From: an uncultured Roseburia sp.
GTDB taxonomy: Bacteria > Bacillota > Clostridia > Lachnospirales > Lachnospiraceae
Assembly (NCBI GenBank): GCA_910584215.1
Contig: CAJTYI010000003.1
Coordinates: forward strand, 20,754-84,753
DNA length: 64,000 bases
Reading direction: 5' to 3'
Part shown: one piece after another, positions 35,597-44,400 of the stretch
Layout: each line of letters starts with the position of its first letter
Numbering within the stretch: position 1 is the stretch's first letter
Made by a program: the position numbers and the translations under genes
The notes under the pieces: generated by a model
What the model saw: only the letters and a program-made list of their open reading frames with translations
Database searches by the model: none
What the model was told of the DNA's origin: nothing

Positions 35597-37075
35597 TTAT
35601 AGCGTAACACCCTGTTTAAAGATTGCCATATCATGAAAACCGACCTCCTCGCTGCAAACCTTTCTCCCCGAAGCGACTTCGATTACATAGTCGAACAGCT
35701 TCTGTCCCATCTTGTCAAGTTCTGCATCTTCGGTGAGCACACCCGCGTTGAAATCAATCCAATTTTTCTTTTTGTTCGCGAGGGAAGTGTTGCTGGAAAT
35801 TTTTACCGTCGGCACCGGGGATGCAAAGGGCGTGCCGCGCCCGGTGGTAAACAGCACGATATGCGCGCCGCTGGCGGCCAGCGCGGTCGAGGCAACCAGG
35901 TCGTTTCCGGGTGCGCTGAGAAGATTTAAGCCCGGCGTCTTTACCTGCTCGCCATAAGAAAGCACACCTTTTACCGGTGCGCTCCCCGACTTTTGCGTAC
36001 AGCCCAACGACTTGTCCTCGAGCGTGGAAATGCCGCCTTTTTTATTGCCCGGGGAAGGGTTTTCATAGATCGTCTGGTGATTGTCCTTAAAATATTGTTT
36101 AAAATCATTGATCAAGCGGACGGTCTGGTCAAATAATTCTCTGTTATCGCAGCGGTTCATAAGAAGCGTCTCCGCACCGAACATCTCCGGCACTTCCGTC
36201 AGAATCGTCGTGCCGCCTTTTGCGATCAGGATATCCGAAAACCTGCCCACCAAGGGATTGGCCGTGATGCCGGAGAAGCCGTCGCTGCCGCCGCACTTCA
36301 TGCCGATAATCAGCCTGGACGCGCTGATCTTTTCCCGCTCAAAGGACGCTGCATAGTCAATCAGCTCCTTGAGCAGCCCGGCCCCCGCTTCCATCTCGTC
36401 CTCCACCTCCTGGCAGACAAGAAATTTCACTCGTTTTTCATCGTATTTGCCGATATATTTTTTCAGTTCGCCGATATTGCTGTTCTCACAGCCAAGTCCC
36501 AGTACCAGCACGCCGCCCGCGTTGGGATGGTTGATAAGATCGGCCAAAATCGTTCTCGTATGCTCCTGGTCGTCCCCCATCTGGGAACAGCCGTAAGGGT
36601 GTGGAAAAGCGACAACCTCTTCCACGCTGCCGTGCACCATGCGGTTTGCGGCTTTCGCCATAGCGGCTGCAATACTGTTGACACAGCCTACGGTCGGCAC
36701 AATCCACACTTCGTTGCGCACCCCTACCTTGCCGTCCGGACGGTTAAACCCCAGAAACGCCGCCGCTTCTGTTGATTTGATTTCCTCCGCCGCCGGCTCA
36801 TAGGTGTACTCCAGCAGATCGCCCAGGGCCGTCTCAATATTATGTGTGTGAACCCAACTGCCGGATTTGATTTCCTCCCGCGCCGTTCCGATGCGAAAGC
36901 CGTATTTTATAATATCTTCCCCCGCTGCAAGATCGCGGACAGCCATCTTATGCCCGGCCGGAATCTCCTGCAGCACGGTGAGTGCAACACCCATATCAAG
37001 CCGCTCGCCCGCGTGCAAATCCCGCAGCGCTACGATCACATTGTCATTTTCATGTATTTTAATAAAATCTTTCAC
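35597..37075 (-). CDS. uxaA: Altronate dehydratase
   Basis: Dehydrates D-altronate to 2-keto-3-deoxygluconate in galacturonate breakdown. The 492-residue protein has an N-terminal SAF domain (NDNVIVALRDLHAGERLDMG, up to about residue 95) and the UxaA catalytic part (FNRPDGKVGVRNEVWIVPTVGCVNS; HPYGCSQMGDD; LGLGCENSNI; GMKCGGSDGFSGITANPLVG; ALGTGRGTPFASPVPTVKISSN-like). The start is a GTG preceded by GAGGAT. It follows uxaB by about 92 bp. Confidence 0.95.
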   Translation of the reverse strand: MKDFIKIHENDNVIVALRDLHAGERLDMGVALTVLQEIPAGHKMAVRDLAAGEDIIKYGFRIGTAREEIKSGSWVHTHNIETALGDLLEYTYEPAAEEIKSTEAAAFLGFNRPDGKVGVRNEVWIVPTVGCVNSIAAAMAKAANRMVHGSVEEVVAFPHPYGCSQMGDDQEHTRTILADLINHPNAGGVLVLGLGCENSNIGELKKYIGKYDEKRVKFLVCQEVEDEMEAGAGLLKELIDYAASFEREKISASRLIIGMKCGGSDGFSGITANPLVGRFSDILIAKGGTTILTEVPEMFGAETLLMNRCDNRELFDQTVRLINDFKQYFKDNHQTIYENPSPGNKKGGISTLEDKSLGCTQKSGSAPVKGVLSYGEQVKTPGLNLLSAPGNDLVASTALAASGAHIVLFTTGRGTPFASPVPTVKISSNTSLANKKKNWIDFNAGVLTEDAELDKMGQKLFDYVIEVASGRKVCSEEVGFHDMAIFKQGVTL

Positions 37076-37167
37076 AATTTATCCTCATTTCTGCCTTGCG
37101 AACTCCATTCGCATCAGCTTTTTACACAGATGAAAAATGCCTGCGGCGTATCCGCTACACAACCTGG

Positions 37168-38640
37168 CTAATTCTTTTTTCCAAATAATGATTCCATTGT
37201 CTTTCTCATGCCGTTATCACGAATTTCTTGCAGATAGGAAGTCACCGCGTCCTCAACGCCCGGCAGTGCGCTAAGATCCTGTCCCCAAAATGCAGTGTTG
37301 GAGAGTACTGCATGAGTGTACGCTTCCACAGGCTTGGTACTGTTTGCCGCAAAAAACTCGAGAACGAAAGCGTCATCCATAATCTGATACTCGGCGCCAT
37401 CGCGATGCCCAATCAAAGCCTTGTCGCGAATCTCAGTTCCGGTGTAAAACGCCATCAGCGCCGCGAAAGAAAACGTCAGATGCTGCGGCAGTTTCCCCTC
37501 CTGCTCAATATAGGCCAGAAAACTTGGCATACATCTCGCTTTCCATTTGGAGACAGAATTTAAAGAGATCGAAAGCAGCGCATGTTTGACGTAGGGATTG
37601 TTGAAACGCGTAATCACCGCCTCGGCAAAATCCTGTAAATCCTGTTTTGGCAGTGTGAGCGTCGGGATTACTTCGTCAAAAATCGTAGCTTTCATAAAGT
37701 CAAATATCGTCTCGTCCTGCATGGACTCCAGCACGATATCGTTTCCACACAGATACGAGGCCAGCACAAACGAAGTATGGGCGCCGTTTAAGATGCGGAC
37801 TTTCCGCTGTTTATATGGTTTCTGGTTGTTGGTGAAGATAACCGGCAGACCTGCGTTTGGCAGCGGAAATTCGCCGCTGATATCTTTCGCACTCTCGATC
37901 ACCCAGAGCGCAAACGGCTCTCCGGTGACAATCAGATCGTCCTGATAGCCAAATTCCTCACAAAGCTCCCTAGCCTCATCTCTTGGATATCCGGTAACGA
38001 TGCGGTCCACCAGCGTGGACGTAAATACGCAGGCATCGTTTAACCAGGCTATAAAACCATCTTCCAGTTTCCAAAGCGCCGCCAGTTTCAGCACGCACTC
38101 TTTTAAATGTATCCCGTTATCGTCGATCAGCTCCACCGGCAGCATCACAAGCCCCTTATCCGCCGCCCCGTTAAAATGTTTGTAGCGTTCATACAAGAAT
38201 TTGGTCAATTTCCCCGGATATGTCTTTGGCGGCGCAAACTCAAAACGGTCGCTCTCGTTATAGACAATTCCCGCCTCTGTCGTGTTGGAAACGATATAGC
38301 GCAGCGTGTCCAGTTTCGCAAAACCCGCATATTTTTCATATTCACCGTAGGCGTCCACTGCATCCGCCACACTAGTGACAATGCGGTTAATCCGCCTTGG
38401 CTCTCCGTCCACAATACCGCGCAGTTGAACGGTATACTGACATTCCTGCGCGTGGAACCTTTCAAGGCTGCCAAACTCGATCGGCTTTACCAGCACAATA
38501 TCGCCGTCAAACTTGCCCTGCTCATTGGCAATATCAATCATGTAATCGACAAATGCGCGCAGAAAATTGCCCTCTCCAAACTGCAATACCCGTACCGGTC
38601 TCTCTTTTTTCCCTGTTTTTTGTCTGTTTAATAACTCCAT
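37168..38640 (-). CDS. uxaB: Tagaturonate reductase (altronate oxidoreductase)
   Basis: NADH-dependent reduction of D-tagaturonate to D-altronate. The 490-residue protein is a mannitol-dehydrogenase-family enzyme: VLQFGEGNFLRAFVDYMIDIAN is the nucleotide-binding start, YIVSNTTEAGI, IVTGYPRDEA and KVRILNGAHTS follow, the last with the catalytic Lys/Asn/His region. The ATG at 38638-38640 is where family similarity starts. Transcription starts from a promoter at 38701-38728 with a LacI-type operator just after it. Confidence 0.94.
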   Translation of the reverse strand: MELLNRQKTGKKERPVRVLQFGEGNFLRAFVDYMIDIANEQGKFDGDIVLVKPIEFGSLERFHAQECQYTVQLRGIVDGEPRRINRIVTSVADAVDAYGEYEKYAGFAKLDTLRYIVSNTTEAGIVYNESDRFEFAPPKTYPGKLTKFLYERYKHFNGAADKGLVMLPVELIDDNGIHLKECVLKLAALWKLEDGFIAWLNDACVFTSTLVDRIVTGYPRDEARELCEEFGYQDDLIVTGEPFALWVIESAKDISGEFPLPNAGLPVIFTNNQKPYKQRKVRILNGAHTSFVLASYLCGNDIVLESMQDETIFDFMKATIFDEVIPTLTLPKQDLQDFAEAVITRFNNPYVKHALLSISLNSVSKWKARCMPSFLAYIEQEGKLPQHLTFSFAALMAFYTGTEIRDKALIGHRDGAEYQIMDDAFVLEFFAANSTKPVEAYTHAVLSNTAFWGQDLSALPGVEDAVTSYLQEIRDNGMRKTMESLFGKKN

Positions 38641-38679
38641 AGCCTTCTCTCCTGACCTCCAAATATCCAATCCGTTAAT

Positions 38680-38693
38680 TGTAAGTGCTTACA
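38680..38693. promoter_or_regulatory. LacI/cre-type operator at the uxaB promoter
   Basis: TGTAAGTGCTTACA, arms TGTAAG/CTTACA, one base from the typical LacI-family centre CG. It lies 7 bp downstream of the uxaB -10, where bound repressor would block transcription. It could be read by the local LacI-type regulator or by CcpA. Confidence 0.65.
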
Positions 38694-38700
38694 TTTTCCA

Positions 38701-38728
38701 TTTTTACATCTTTCACACGATTCGTCAA
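38701..38728 (-). promoter_or_regulatory. Promoter for uxaB-uxaA
   Basis: TTGACG (-35, 38723-38728), 16-bp spacer, TAAAAA (-10, 38701-38706) on the minus strand. Confidence 0.6.
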
Positions 38729-38824
38729 GGGGTAAAATGCCATAATTCAGTGATTTTTACTAAATTTTTCGACAAGAACGGATGTTTTTAGTAGTATTTT
38801 AATATTTTTATCTGTTTTCTACGG

Positions 38825-38853
38825 TTGCATTTTTGACCGCGATATCGTATAAT
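38825..38853 (+). promoter_or_regulatory. Promoter for the LacI-type regulator and uxaC operon
   Basis: TTGCAT (38825-38830), 17-bp spacer, TATAAT (38848-38853). The start codon of the regulator is 170 bp downstream, giving a long leader (about 38860-39026) in which I see no gene. Confidence 0.7.
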
Positions 38854-38866
38854 AAAGCATAAAATC

Positions 38867-38882
38867 ATGAAAACGCTTTCAT
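38867..38882. promoter_or_regulatory. LacI-type operator in the regulator leader
   Basis: ATGAAAACGCTTTCAT: the 14-bp core TGAAAACGCTTTCA differs at one base from a perfect palindrome with central CG. It starts 13 bp after the -10, in the expected autorepression position. Confidence 0.7.
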
Positions 38883-39026
38883 TTTGTTTCCCGCATTACG
38901 ATAAAAGCTGCGGTGACTCGACATTTACGTGCAAGAACGAGGCGCTGTGTTTTTCATGCCGTTATGAGAGTACAACGCAAACTCATGGGAGACAGCATGA
39001 TATTTTTAATGATTTAAGGGGACAAC

Positions 39027-40034
39027 ATGACGATTTATGACATTTCAAAAAAGGCCGGCGTTTCCATCGCCACTGTCTCGAGAGTCCTAAACGGCAGCGA
39101 CAAAGTCCGCCCGGCTACCCGGCAAAAAGTGCTGGATATCATAGAACAATACGATTACACGCCCAACGCATACGCCAGAGGCATGGGGCTTCACTCCCTG
39201 CAAACGATCGGCATCTTGTGTGCCGACTCCTCCGATATTTTTATGGCGAAAGCCATATACTATATCGAGCAGGAGCTTCAGGCAAACGGTTACGAATCGC
39301 TGCTCTGCTGTACCGGCTACAATCTCGACATTAAAAAGAACTACCTCGACCTGATTCTCTCCAAAAAGGTGGACAGTATCATATTGGTGGGCTCCAATTT
39401 CATCGGAACCACAGACGAGGAAAACAAGTATATCAAAGACGTTTCCGAACAGGTCCCGATTATGCTGCTAAACGCCGCGATCGACTATCCGAACGTTTAC
39501 AGTACGCTCTGTGATGATTATGCCACCATGTACGAGACCACGACCGAGATGCTAAACGCAGGCATCACGGACCCCGTTTATCTCTACAATGCCAAGTCGT
39601 ACAGCGGCCGTCATAAGCTCGACGGGTTTGTGGCCGCCATGAAAGATTTTGGCCGCACGGACGGCGCAGAGCGGGCATTTTACTACACCGGTACATTTCA
39701 TCAGATGGACGAGATCAACACATTTCTTCAAAATATTGCAAAAAAGACCGCTTTTCATGGCATTATCACTTCCAACGACTCCCTCGCCATCGGCAGTGTC
39801 AAGTACGCTTTGCGCGAGAATCTTTCGGTGCCGGACGAGCTGTCTGTGATTGGTTACGACAATTCAATTCTCACCACCCTTTGTACGCCGGAGCTTACTT
39901 CCGTCGATAACCGGCTCGAAACGCTGACCCATCAACTGGTGCAGACGCTGCTCGGCGTCTTGTCCGGCAGGGAAATGCCAAAAAAGTCCATATTTTCCGG
40001 GCGGCTGGTTAAACGCGGCACCACCAGTTTTTAA
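39027..40034 (+). CDS. LacI-family transcriptional regulator of uronate genes (inferred)
   Basis: A 335-residue LacI/GalR regulator: helix-turn-helix and hinge MTIYDISKKAGVSIATVSRVLNGSDKVRPATRQKVLDII (residues 1-40), then a periplasmic-binding-protein-like sensor domain (QTIGILCADSSDIFMAKAIYYIEQEL; GIITSNDSLAIGSVKYAL; LSVIGYDNSILTTLCTPELTSVD). Position between divergent uxaB-uxaA and uxaC-kduI, and LacI-type operators at both promoters, suggest it represses the locus and is released by a uronate pathway intermediate. AAGGGGA precedes the ATG. Confidence 0.9.
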   Translation: MTIYDISKKAGVSIATVSRVLNGSDKVRPATRQKVLDIIEQYDYTPNAYARGMGLHSLQTIGILCADSSDIFMAKAIYYIEQELQANGYESLLCCTGYNLDIKKNYLDLILSKKVDSIILVGSNFIGTTDEENKYIKDVSEQVPIMLLNAAIDYPNVYSTLCDDYATMYETTTEMLNAGITDPVYLYNAKSYSGRHKLDGFVAAMKDFGRTDGAERAFYYTGTFHQMDEINTFLQNIAKKTAFHGIITSNDSLAIGSVKYALRENLSVPDELSVIGYDNSILTTLCTPELTSVDNRLETLTHQLVQTLLGVLSGREMPKKSIFSGRLVKRGTTSF

Positions 40035-40120
40035 TCACTTTGCGTTTTTGGGGGCATATGCGCCGGTTTGCGCCGTTCCCCCGACATCATAAAAACTATT
40101 TAGAAATGGAGGATTTTACA

Positions 40121-41548
40121 ATGAAACAATTTATGGACAAGGATTTCCTGCTACAGACAGAGACTGCGCAAAAGTTATATGCGGATTTCGCAGAGCGCAC
40201 GCCGATCCTCGACTACCACTGCCACATCAATCCGCAGGAGATCTATGAGGATCGCCGGTTTGAAAATATCACGCAGGTATGGCTGGGCGGCGACCACTAT
40301 AAGTGGCGTTTTATGCGTTCCTGCGGCGTGGAAGAAAAATATATCACGGGCGATGCCACAGATAAAGAGAAGTTTATGAAATGGGCCCAGGTGCTCGGCA
40401 AAGCGATCGGAAATCCGCTCTTTCACTGGAGCCATCTCGAATTACAAAAATATTTCGGCTATCACGGCGTTCTCAGCCAAAAGACGGCTGAAGAGGTGTG
40501 GGAGCTTTGCAACAAGCGGCTGGCCGCGGAGGATATGAGTGTCAGAAATATCATCCGCCAGTCTAACGTTACGTTAATCTGCACGACCGACGATCCGGTG
40601 GATTCCTTAGAGTGGCACAAAAAGATTGCCGAGGACGCTTCGTTTGACGTGCAGGTGCTTCCGGCATGGAGGCCCGACAAGGCCATGAATATTGAAAAAA
40701 CGACTTACGTCGACTACATTGGGACACTCTCCGATGTTTCCGGCATCCAAATCACCACCTTTGCCGAACTTTGCAGGGCACTTTCCACGCGCATGGATTT
40801 CTTCGCATCTATGGGCTGTTCCGTTTCCGACCACGGCCTGGAATATGTAATGTATATGCCCGCAGCGGATGACGAGATCGAAGCAATCTTTGCCAAACGG
40901 CTTGGCAAAAGCGCTGTCACGCGCGAGGAAGAACTGAAATTTAAGACGGCGTTCATGACCTTTGTGGGCAGGGAATACGCAAAACGCGGCTGGGTATTAC
41001 AGCTTCATTATGGCTGCAAGCGCGACAACAACACTGCCATGTTTGACCGTCTTGGGCCGGATACCGGATATGACTGCATCAACAACTACGCCCCCTCCTC
41101 AGAGATCGCCGATTATCTCAACGCGTTAAACAAAGACGGCAGCCTGCCCAAGACGATTATCTACAGTCTGAATCCGAACGACAACCAGGCGATCGGCACG
41201 ATCTTGGGATGTTTCCAGGACTCCACCGCCATCGCCAAAATCCAGCAGGGTTCCGCGTGGTGGTTTAACGATCACAAGACCGGGATGCAGGATCAGATGA
41301 TCTCCCTCGCCAACCTGGGCAATCTCTCCGGCTTTGTCGGTATGCTCACCGACTCTAGGAGCTTCCTGTCCTACACCAGGCACGATTATTTCCGGCGGAT
41401 TCTCTGCAATTTGATCGGTAACTGGGTAGAAAACGGAGAATTTCCGCAAGATTATGATATTTTAGGTGAAATTGTGCGTGGAATCTGCTATAATAATGCT
41501 GTTAAATATTTCGGTTTTGACTTACAGCTCGCTGATAGCACTCTCTAG
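40121..41548 (+). CDS. uxaC: Glucuronate isomerase (uronate isomerase)
   Basis: Isomerises D-glucuronate/D-galacturonate to fructuronate/tagaturonate, the step before UxaB. The 475-residue amidohydrolase-fold protein has TPILDYHCHINPQEIYEDRRF (HxH metal motif), NITQVWLGGDHYKWRFMR, ICTTDDPVDSLEWH, LQLHYGCKRDNN, and NLSGFVGMLTDSRSFLSYTRHDYFRRILCN. GGAGG lies 8 nt before the ATG at 40121; the frame runs 27 codons further upstream but without homology. It is followed by kduI after a 125-bp structured gap. Confidence 0.95.
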   Translation: MKQFMDKDFLLQTETAQKLYADFAERTPILDYHCHINPQEIYEDRRFENITQVWLGGDHYKWRFMRSCGVEEKYITGDATDKEKFMKWAQVLGKAIGNPLFHWSHLELQKYFGYHGVLSQKTAEEVWELCNKRLAAEDMSVRNIIRQSNVTLICTTDDPVDSLEWHKKIAEDASFDVQVLPAWRPDKAMNIEKTTYVDYIGTLSDVSGIQITTFAELCRALSTRMDFFASMGCSVSDHGLEYVMYMPAADDEIEAIFAKRLGKSAVTREEELKFKTAFMTFVGREYAKRGWVLQLHYGCKRDNNTAMFDRLGPDTGYDCINNYAPSSEIADYLNALNKDGSLPKTIIYSLNPNDNQAIGTILGCFQDSTAIAKIQQGSAWWFNDHKTGMQDQMISLANLGNLSGFVGMLTDSRSFLSYTRHDYFRRILCNLIGNWVENGEFPQDYDILGEIVRGICYNNAVKYFGFDLQLADSTL

Positions 41549-41573
41549 CCTGCCGAAATGACACGAAAAAATA

Positions 41574-41656
41574 GCAAATGTGAAAGTAACGCCGTATGCA
41601 GAGTGATTTTTGCACTGCAAAAACTACATTGCAATATAGCGTTTCTTTCGCATTGC
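41574..41656 (+). repeat. Intercistronic stem-loop between uxaC and kduI
   Basis: GCAAATGTGAAAGTAACGC (41574-41592) pairs, with few mismatches, with GCGTTTCTTTCGCATTGC (41639-41656). Inside is the palindrome TTTTTGCA-C-TGCAAAAA (about 41607-41623). No T-run terminates it; it ends about 10 bp before the kduI ribosome-binding site. Confidence 0.65.
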
Positions 41657-41673
41657 AGAAATGAGGTTAAAAC

Positions 41674-42537
41674 ATGGAATTAAGAACAGCCGCATCTCCA
41701 AAAGATGTAAAACACTACACAACCGAGCGTCTGAGAGAAGAATTTTTGATCGATGACCTGTTTATGCCGGACGATATCAAACTGGTGTACAGCCATATCG
41801 ACCGCATCATCACCGGTTCCGCCGTTCCGGTAAAGCAAACCTTACACTTAACTGCGGGGGACGAGCTACGCGCCCAGTATTTCTGTGAGAGACGCGAGCT
41901 TGGCGTCATCAACATCGGCGGCAGCGGCAAGATCACCGTCGACGGAAAAGTTTATCCGGTTGGCCACAAAGAGGGCATGTATATCGGCATGGGTTCTAAG
42001 GATATCGCTTTCGCGAGCGACGATGCAAATACTCCGGCCAAGTTCTATTTAAACAGCGCTCCGGCGCACATGACCTACCCCACCGTCCTCATCAAACCGG
42101 AGGGGACACCGGAGGACGGCGTTGTCATCGTCAAAGACACCAATAAAGTGGAACTCGGCTCCTTAGAAACCGCTAACCACCGTACAATCTGCAAATATAT
42201 TCTTCCGGGACAGGTGGAAAGCTGCCAGTTAGAGATGGGCATGACAAAATTAGAGCCCGGCAGCGTATGGAACACCATGCCAAGCCATACCCATGACAGA
42301 CGTATGGAAGTCTATCTCTATTTTGACATGCCAGAGGACGCTTTTGTCATGCACTATATGGGAGAACCACAGCAGACAAGACATATCGTCATGCGCAACG
42401 AACAGGCAGTTATTTCCCCGAGCTGGTCAATTCACTCCGGCTGCGGCACACAGGCGTACACCTTTATCTGGGGCATGGTCGGCGAGAATCAGGACTTTGA
42501 CGATATGGACGGCATCGCCATGACAGATTTGTTATAA
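41674..42537 (+). CDS. kduI: 5-keto-4-deoxyuronate isomerase
   Basis: Isomerises 4-deoxy-L-threo-5-hexosulose uronate, the open form of unsaturated uronate from pectin or glycosaminoglycan lyases, to 2,5-diketo-3-deoxygluconate. The 287-residue cupin has YSHIDRIITGSAVPV, GVINIGGSGKITVDGKVY, YIGMGSKDIAFAS, SVWNTMPSHTHDRRMEVYLYFDM with the zinc-ligand histidines and glutamate, and PSWSIHSGCGTQAYTFIWGM. GAGGTT precedes the ATG. The usual partner dehydrogenase KduD is not in the window. Confidence 0.96.
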   Translation: MELRTAASPKDVKHYTTERLREEFLIDDLFMPDDIKLVYSHIDRIITGSAVPVKQTLHLTAGDELRAQYFCERRELGVINIGGSGKITVDGKVYPVGHKEGMYIGMGSKDIAFASDDANTPAKFYLNSAPAHMTYPTVLIKPEGTPEDGVVIVKDTNKVELGSLETANHRTICKYILPGQVESCQLEMGMTKLEPGSVWNTMPSHTHDRRMEVYLYFDMPEDAFVMHYMGEPQQTRHIVMRNEQAVISPSWSIHSGCGTQAYTFIWGMVGENQDFDDMDGIAMTDLL

Positions 42538-42539
42538 AA

Positions 42540-42634
42540 AAGAATCACTCCGTGATTCTTTGCAAGTTGCTTTGCAACTTGAGAATTGATGCGTCTGACG
42601 ACGCAATTTCCTATAAAGTAAGAAAGTCTCACTT
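42540..42634 (+). repeat. Array of four short hairpins between kduI and the RpiB-like gene
   Basis: H1 AAGAATCAC-TCC-GTGATTCTT (42540-42560); H2 CAAGTTGC-TTT-GCAACTTG (42563-42581); H3 TGCGTC-TGAC-GACGCA (42590-42605); H4 AAGTAAGA-AAG-TCTCACTT with one mismatch (42616-42634). They follow one another with gaps of 2-10 nt and carry no T-runs. Confidence 0.8.
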
Positions 42635-42699
42635 CATGAAACATTGCTGCATCACATCGCAGTTACTACAAGTAAATCATAACCGGAGGACGAAAATCC

Positions 42700-43338
42700 A
42701 TGAAAATTGCATTAATAAACGAGAACAGCCAGGCGGCAAAGAATGAGATGATCTGCGCCACCTTAAAATCCGTCGTAGAGCCGATGGGACATACCGTATT
42801 TAATTATGGTATGTATTCCGCTGAGGATACGCACCAGCTTACCTATGTACAAAACGGCATCCTGGCGGCCGTATTGATCAATTCCGGCGCGGCGGACTAT
42901 GTCATCACCGGCTGCGGCACCGGAGAAGGCGCTATGCTTGCCTGCAACTCTTTCCCGCAGGTACTTTGCGGACATATCGAATCTCCGCTCGACGCTTATC
43001 TGTTCTCACAGGTAAACGACGGCAACTGCATCGCACTCCCATTCGCAGAGAACTTCGGCTGGGGCGGCGAGCTAAACCTTACTTATATCTTTGAAAAATT
43101 ATTCTGCGCACCGGGCGGCGGCGGTTATCCCAAAGAGCGCGTCGTACCTGAGCAGAGAAACAAAAAGATCTTGGACGAAGTAAAGAAAGTAACGCATCGT
43201 GATCTGGTTTCCATCTTAAAAGAACTGGATACCGATCTCGTAAAGGGCGCTTTAAGCGGTGAAAAATTCCAGGAGTATTTCTTTGCCAACTGCAAAGACG
43301 AGGCCATCGCAGCCTGCGTCAAAGAGATTTTGGCATAG
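42700..43338 (+). CDS. RpiB/LacA/LacB-family sugar isomerase
   Basis: A 212-residue protein with the RpiB/LacAB fold: MKIALINENSQAAKNEMICATLKSVVEPMGHTVFNYGMYSAED, then ADYVITGCGTGEGAMLACNSFPQVLCGHIESPLDAYLFSQVNDGNCIALPF, which includes the active-site-type GCGTGEG loop. It is longer than classical RpiB (~150) because of a C-terminal extension of about 60 residues. In some Firmicutes, members of this fold (DhuI) replace KduI; here it follows kduI, so it may act on the same or a related keto-uronate (inference). GGAGG precedes the ATG; a terminator follows. Confidence 0.85.
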   Translation: MKIALINENSQAAKNEMICATLKSVVEPMGHTVFNYGMYSAEDTHQLTYVQNGILAAVLINSGAADYVITGCGTGEGAMLACNSFPQVLCGHIESPLDAYLFSQVNDGNCIALPFAENFGWGGELNLTYIFEKLFCAPGGGGYPKERVVPEQRNKKILDEVKKVTHRDLVSILKELDTDLVKGALSGEKFQEYFFANCKDEAIAACVKEILA

Positions 43339-43379
43339 TCGAATCTGCCAAAACAGATTTCCATATTCTGAAACATCAG

Positions 43380-43410
43380 ACAGGAGACGGCAAGCCCGTC
43401 TCCTGTTTTT
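43380..43410 (+). terminator. Rho-independent terminator of the uronate operon
   Basis: ACAGGAGACG pairs with CGTCTCCTGT around GCAAGCC, followed by TTTTTC. It lies 42 bp after the RpiB-like stop and 30 bp before the convergent anti-sigma gene. Confidence 0.9.
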
Positions 43411-43439
43411 CTTTTTCCCATTATTCCAATTTCTTGCAG

Positions 43440-44381
43440 CTATTTGCGGATAGAGGAGATCGTCTCCTCCGCAATCGAAAAGCTTACCACGCCCATATAC
43501 ATCGGCGCCACATCGCCCTCGTTAAAACAGATGACCAGCCCGCCGTTTTCGTCGAGATAAAAGTTGGTCTCGTCAGTGATCGCCTCAAAGTTCCACGCTG
43601 GCACATCCGTGTAGTCCACCCAGTACATCACATTTTCATCGGCCGCCATCTGCTCTCTCATCTGTCGTTTGATATCCTCACTGATCGGTGTGATATAGTC
43701 CGCCCCATCCATAAACAAATCTTTGAGATTTAGCCGCTCTCCGGTGCCAAGATCAATCGTGTAATAATAATCCCACTCGGCGCCGCTGCCCGAAGCCTGA
43801 TAACAGATAATCCGCAGGGTAAAATACTCCTCTGTCGTATTCAAAACCTCGTAACTCATCGAAATGTCCTGGTATCCGATGTCATCGATATTATCCTCAA
43901 ATTCTTTCATCATATCGGCAGCGATTCTCTCGATCTCCGCATTGATCTCTTCCGTGGTCTTCTTTAATGTCTCCTGCTGCTCGTCATTTTTTGCTCCGGC
44001 TGCATCCGTGTGGATGGAATCGTCCGCCGCAGAAGCCTCACTGTCCACAACGATCTCCGGTACCTTGATATCTGCGTGCTGTCTGTCATCTTCGTACTGA
44101 TAATCGCGAAATGTCATCACTTCCACCAGCTTTCCTAAAATCGGTATGCTTTGCATAGCGTGCGCTGCGCTCGCGGAAACATTCGGTATCACCAAAAAAA
44201 CTAATATTACTGCCGCTGCCGCGACGCCTGCCCCCTTCCATACCACATATTTTCTCTGCCTGTTTTTTCTTTTCGCGTTCTTAATCGTCATTGTAAGCGC
44301 CTCCTTTTGATTTTCTGACATACTGTGACTCTCGTACTCTCTTTTTAACTGTTCTATGATCTGCTTTTCCCGATCTGTCAT
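43440..44381 (-). CDS. RsiV-like anti-sigma factor
   Basis: A 313-residue membrane protein. The cytoplasmic N-terminus (about 1-45) is followed by one membrane helix (GAGVAAAAVILVFLVIPNVSA, about residues 49-69) and an extracellular DUF4163/DUF3298-type domain (LNTTEEYFTLRIICYQASGSGAEWDYYYTIDLGTGERLNLKDLF; NFYLDENGGLVICFNEGDVAPMYMG). In Bacillus and Enterococcus RsiV binds lysozyme and is then cleaved to free SigV. The gene follows its sigma factor by 19 bp. The ATG at 44379-44381 follows GGAGGAG by 9 nt. Confidence 0.88.
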   Translation of the reverse strand: MTDREKQIIEQLKREYESHSMSENQKEALTMTIKNAKRKNRQRKYVVWKGAGVAAAAVILVFLVIPNVSASAAHAMQSIPILGKLVEVMTFRDYQYEDDRQHADIKVPEIVVDSEASAADDSIHTDAAGAKNDEQQETLKKTTEEINAEIERIAADMMKEFEDNIDDIGYQDISMSYEVLNTTEEYFTLRIICYQASGSGAEWDYYYTIDLGTGERLNLKDLFMDGADYITPISEDIKRQMREQMAADENVMYWVDYTDVPAWNFEAITDETNFYLDENGGLVICFNEGDVAPMYMGVVSFSIAEETISSIRK

Positions 44382-44400
44382 AATGAGCATCTCCTCCTTC

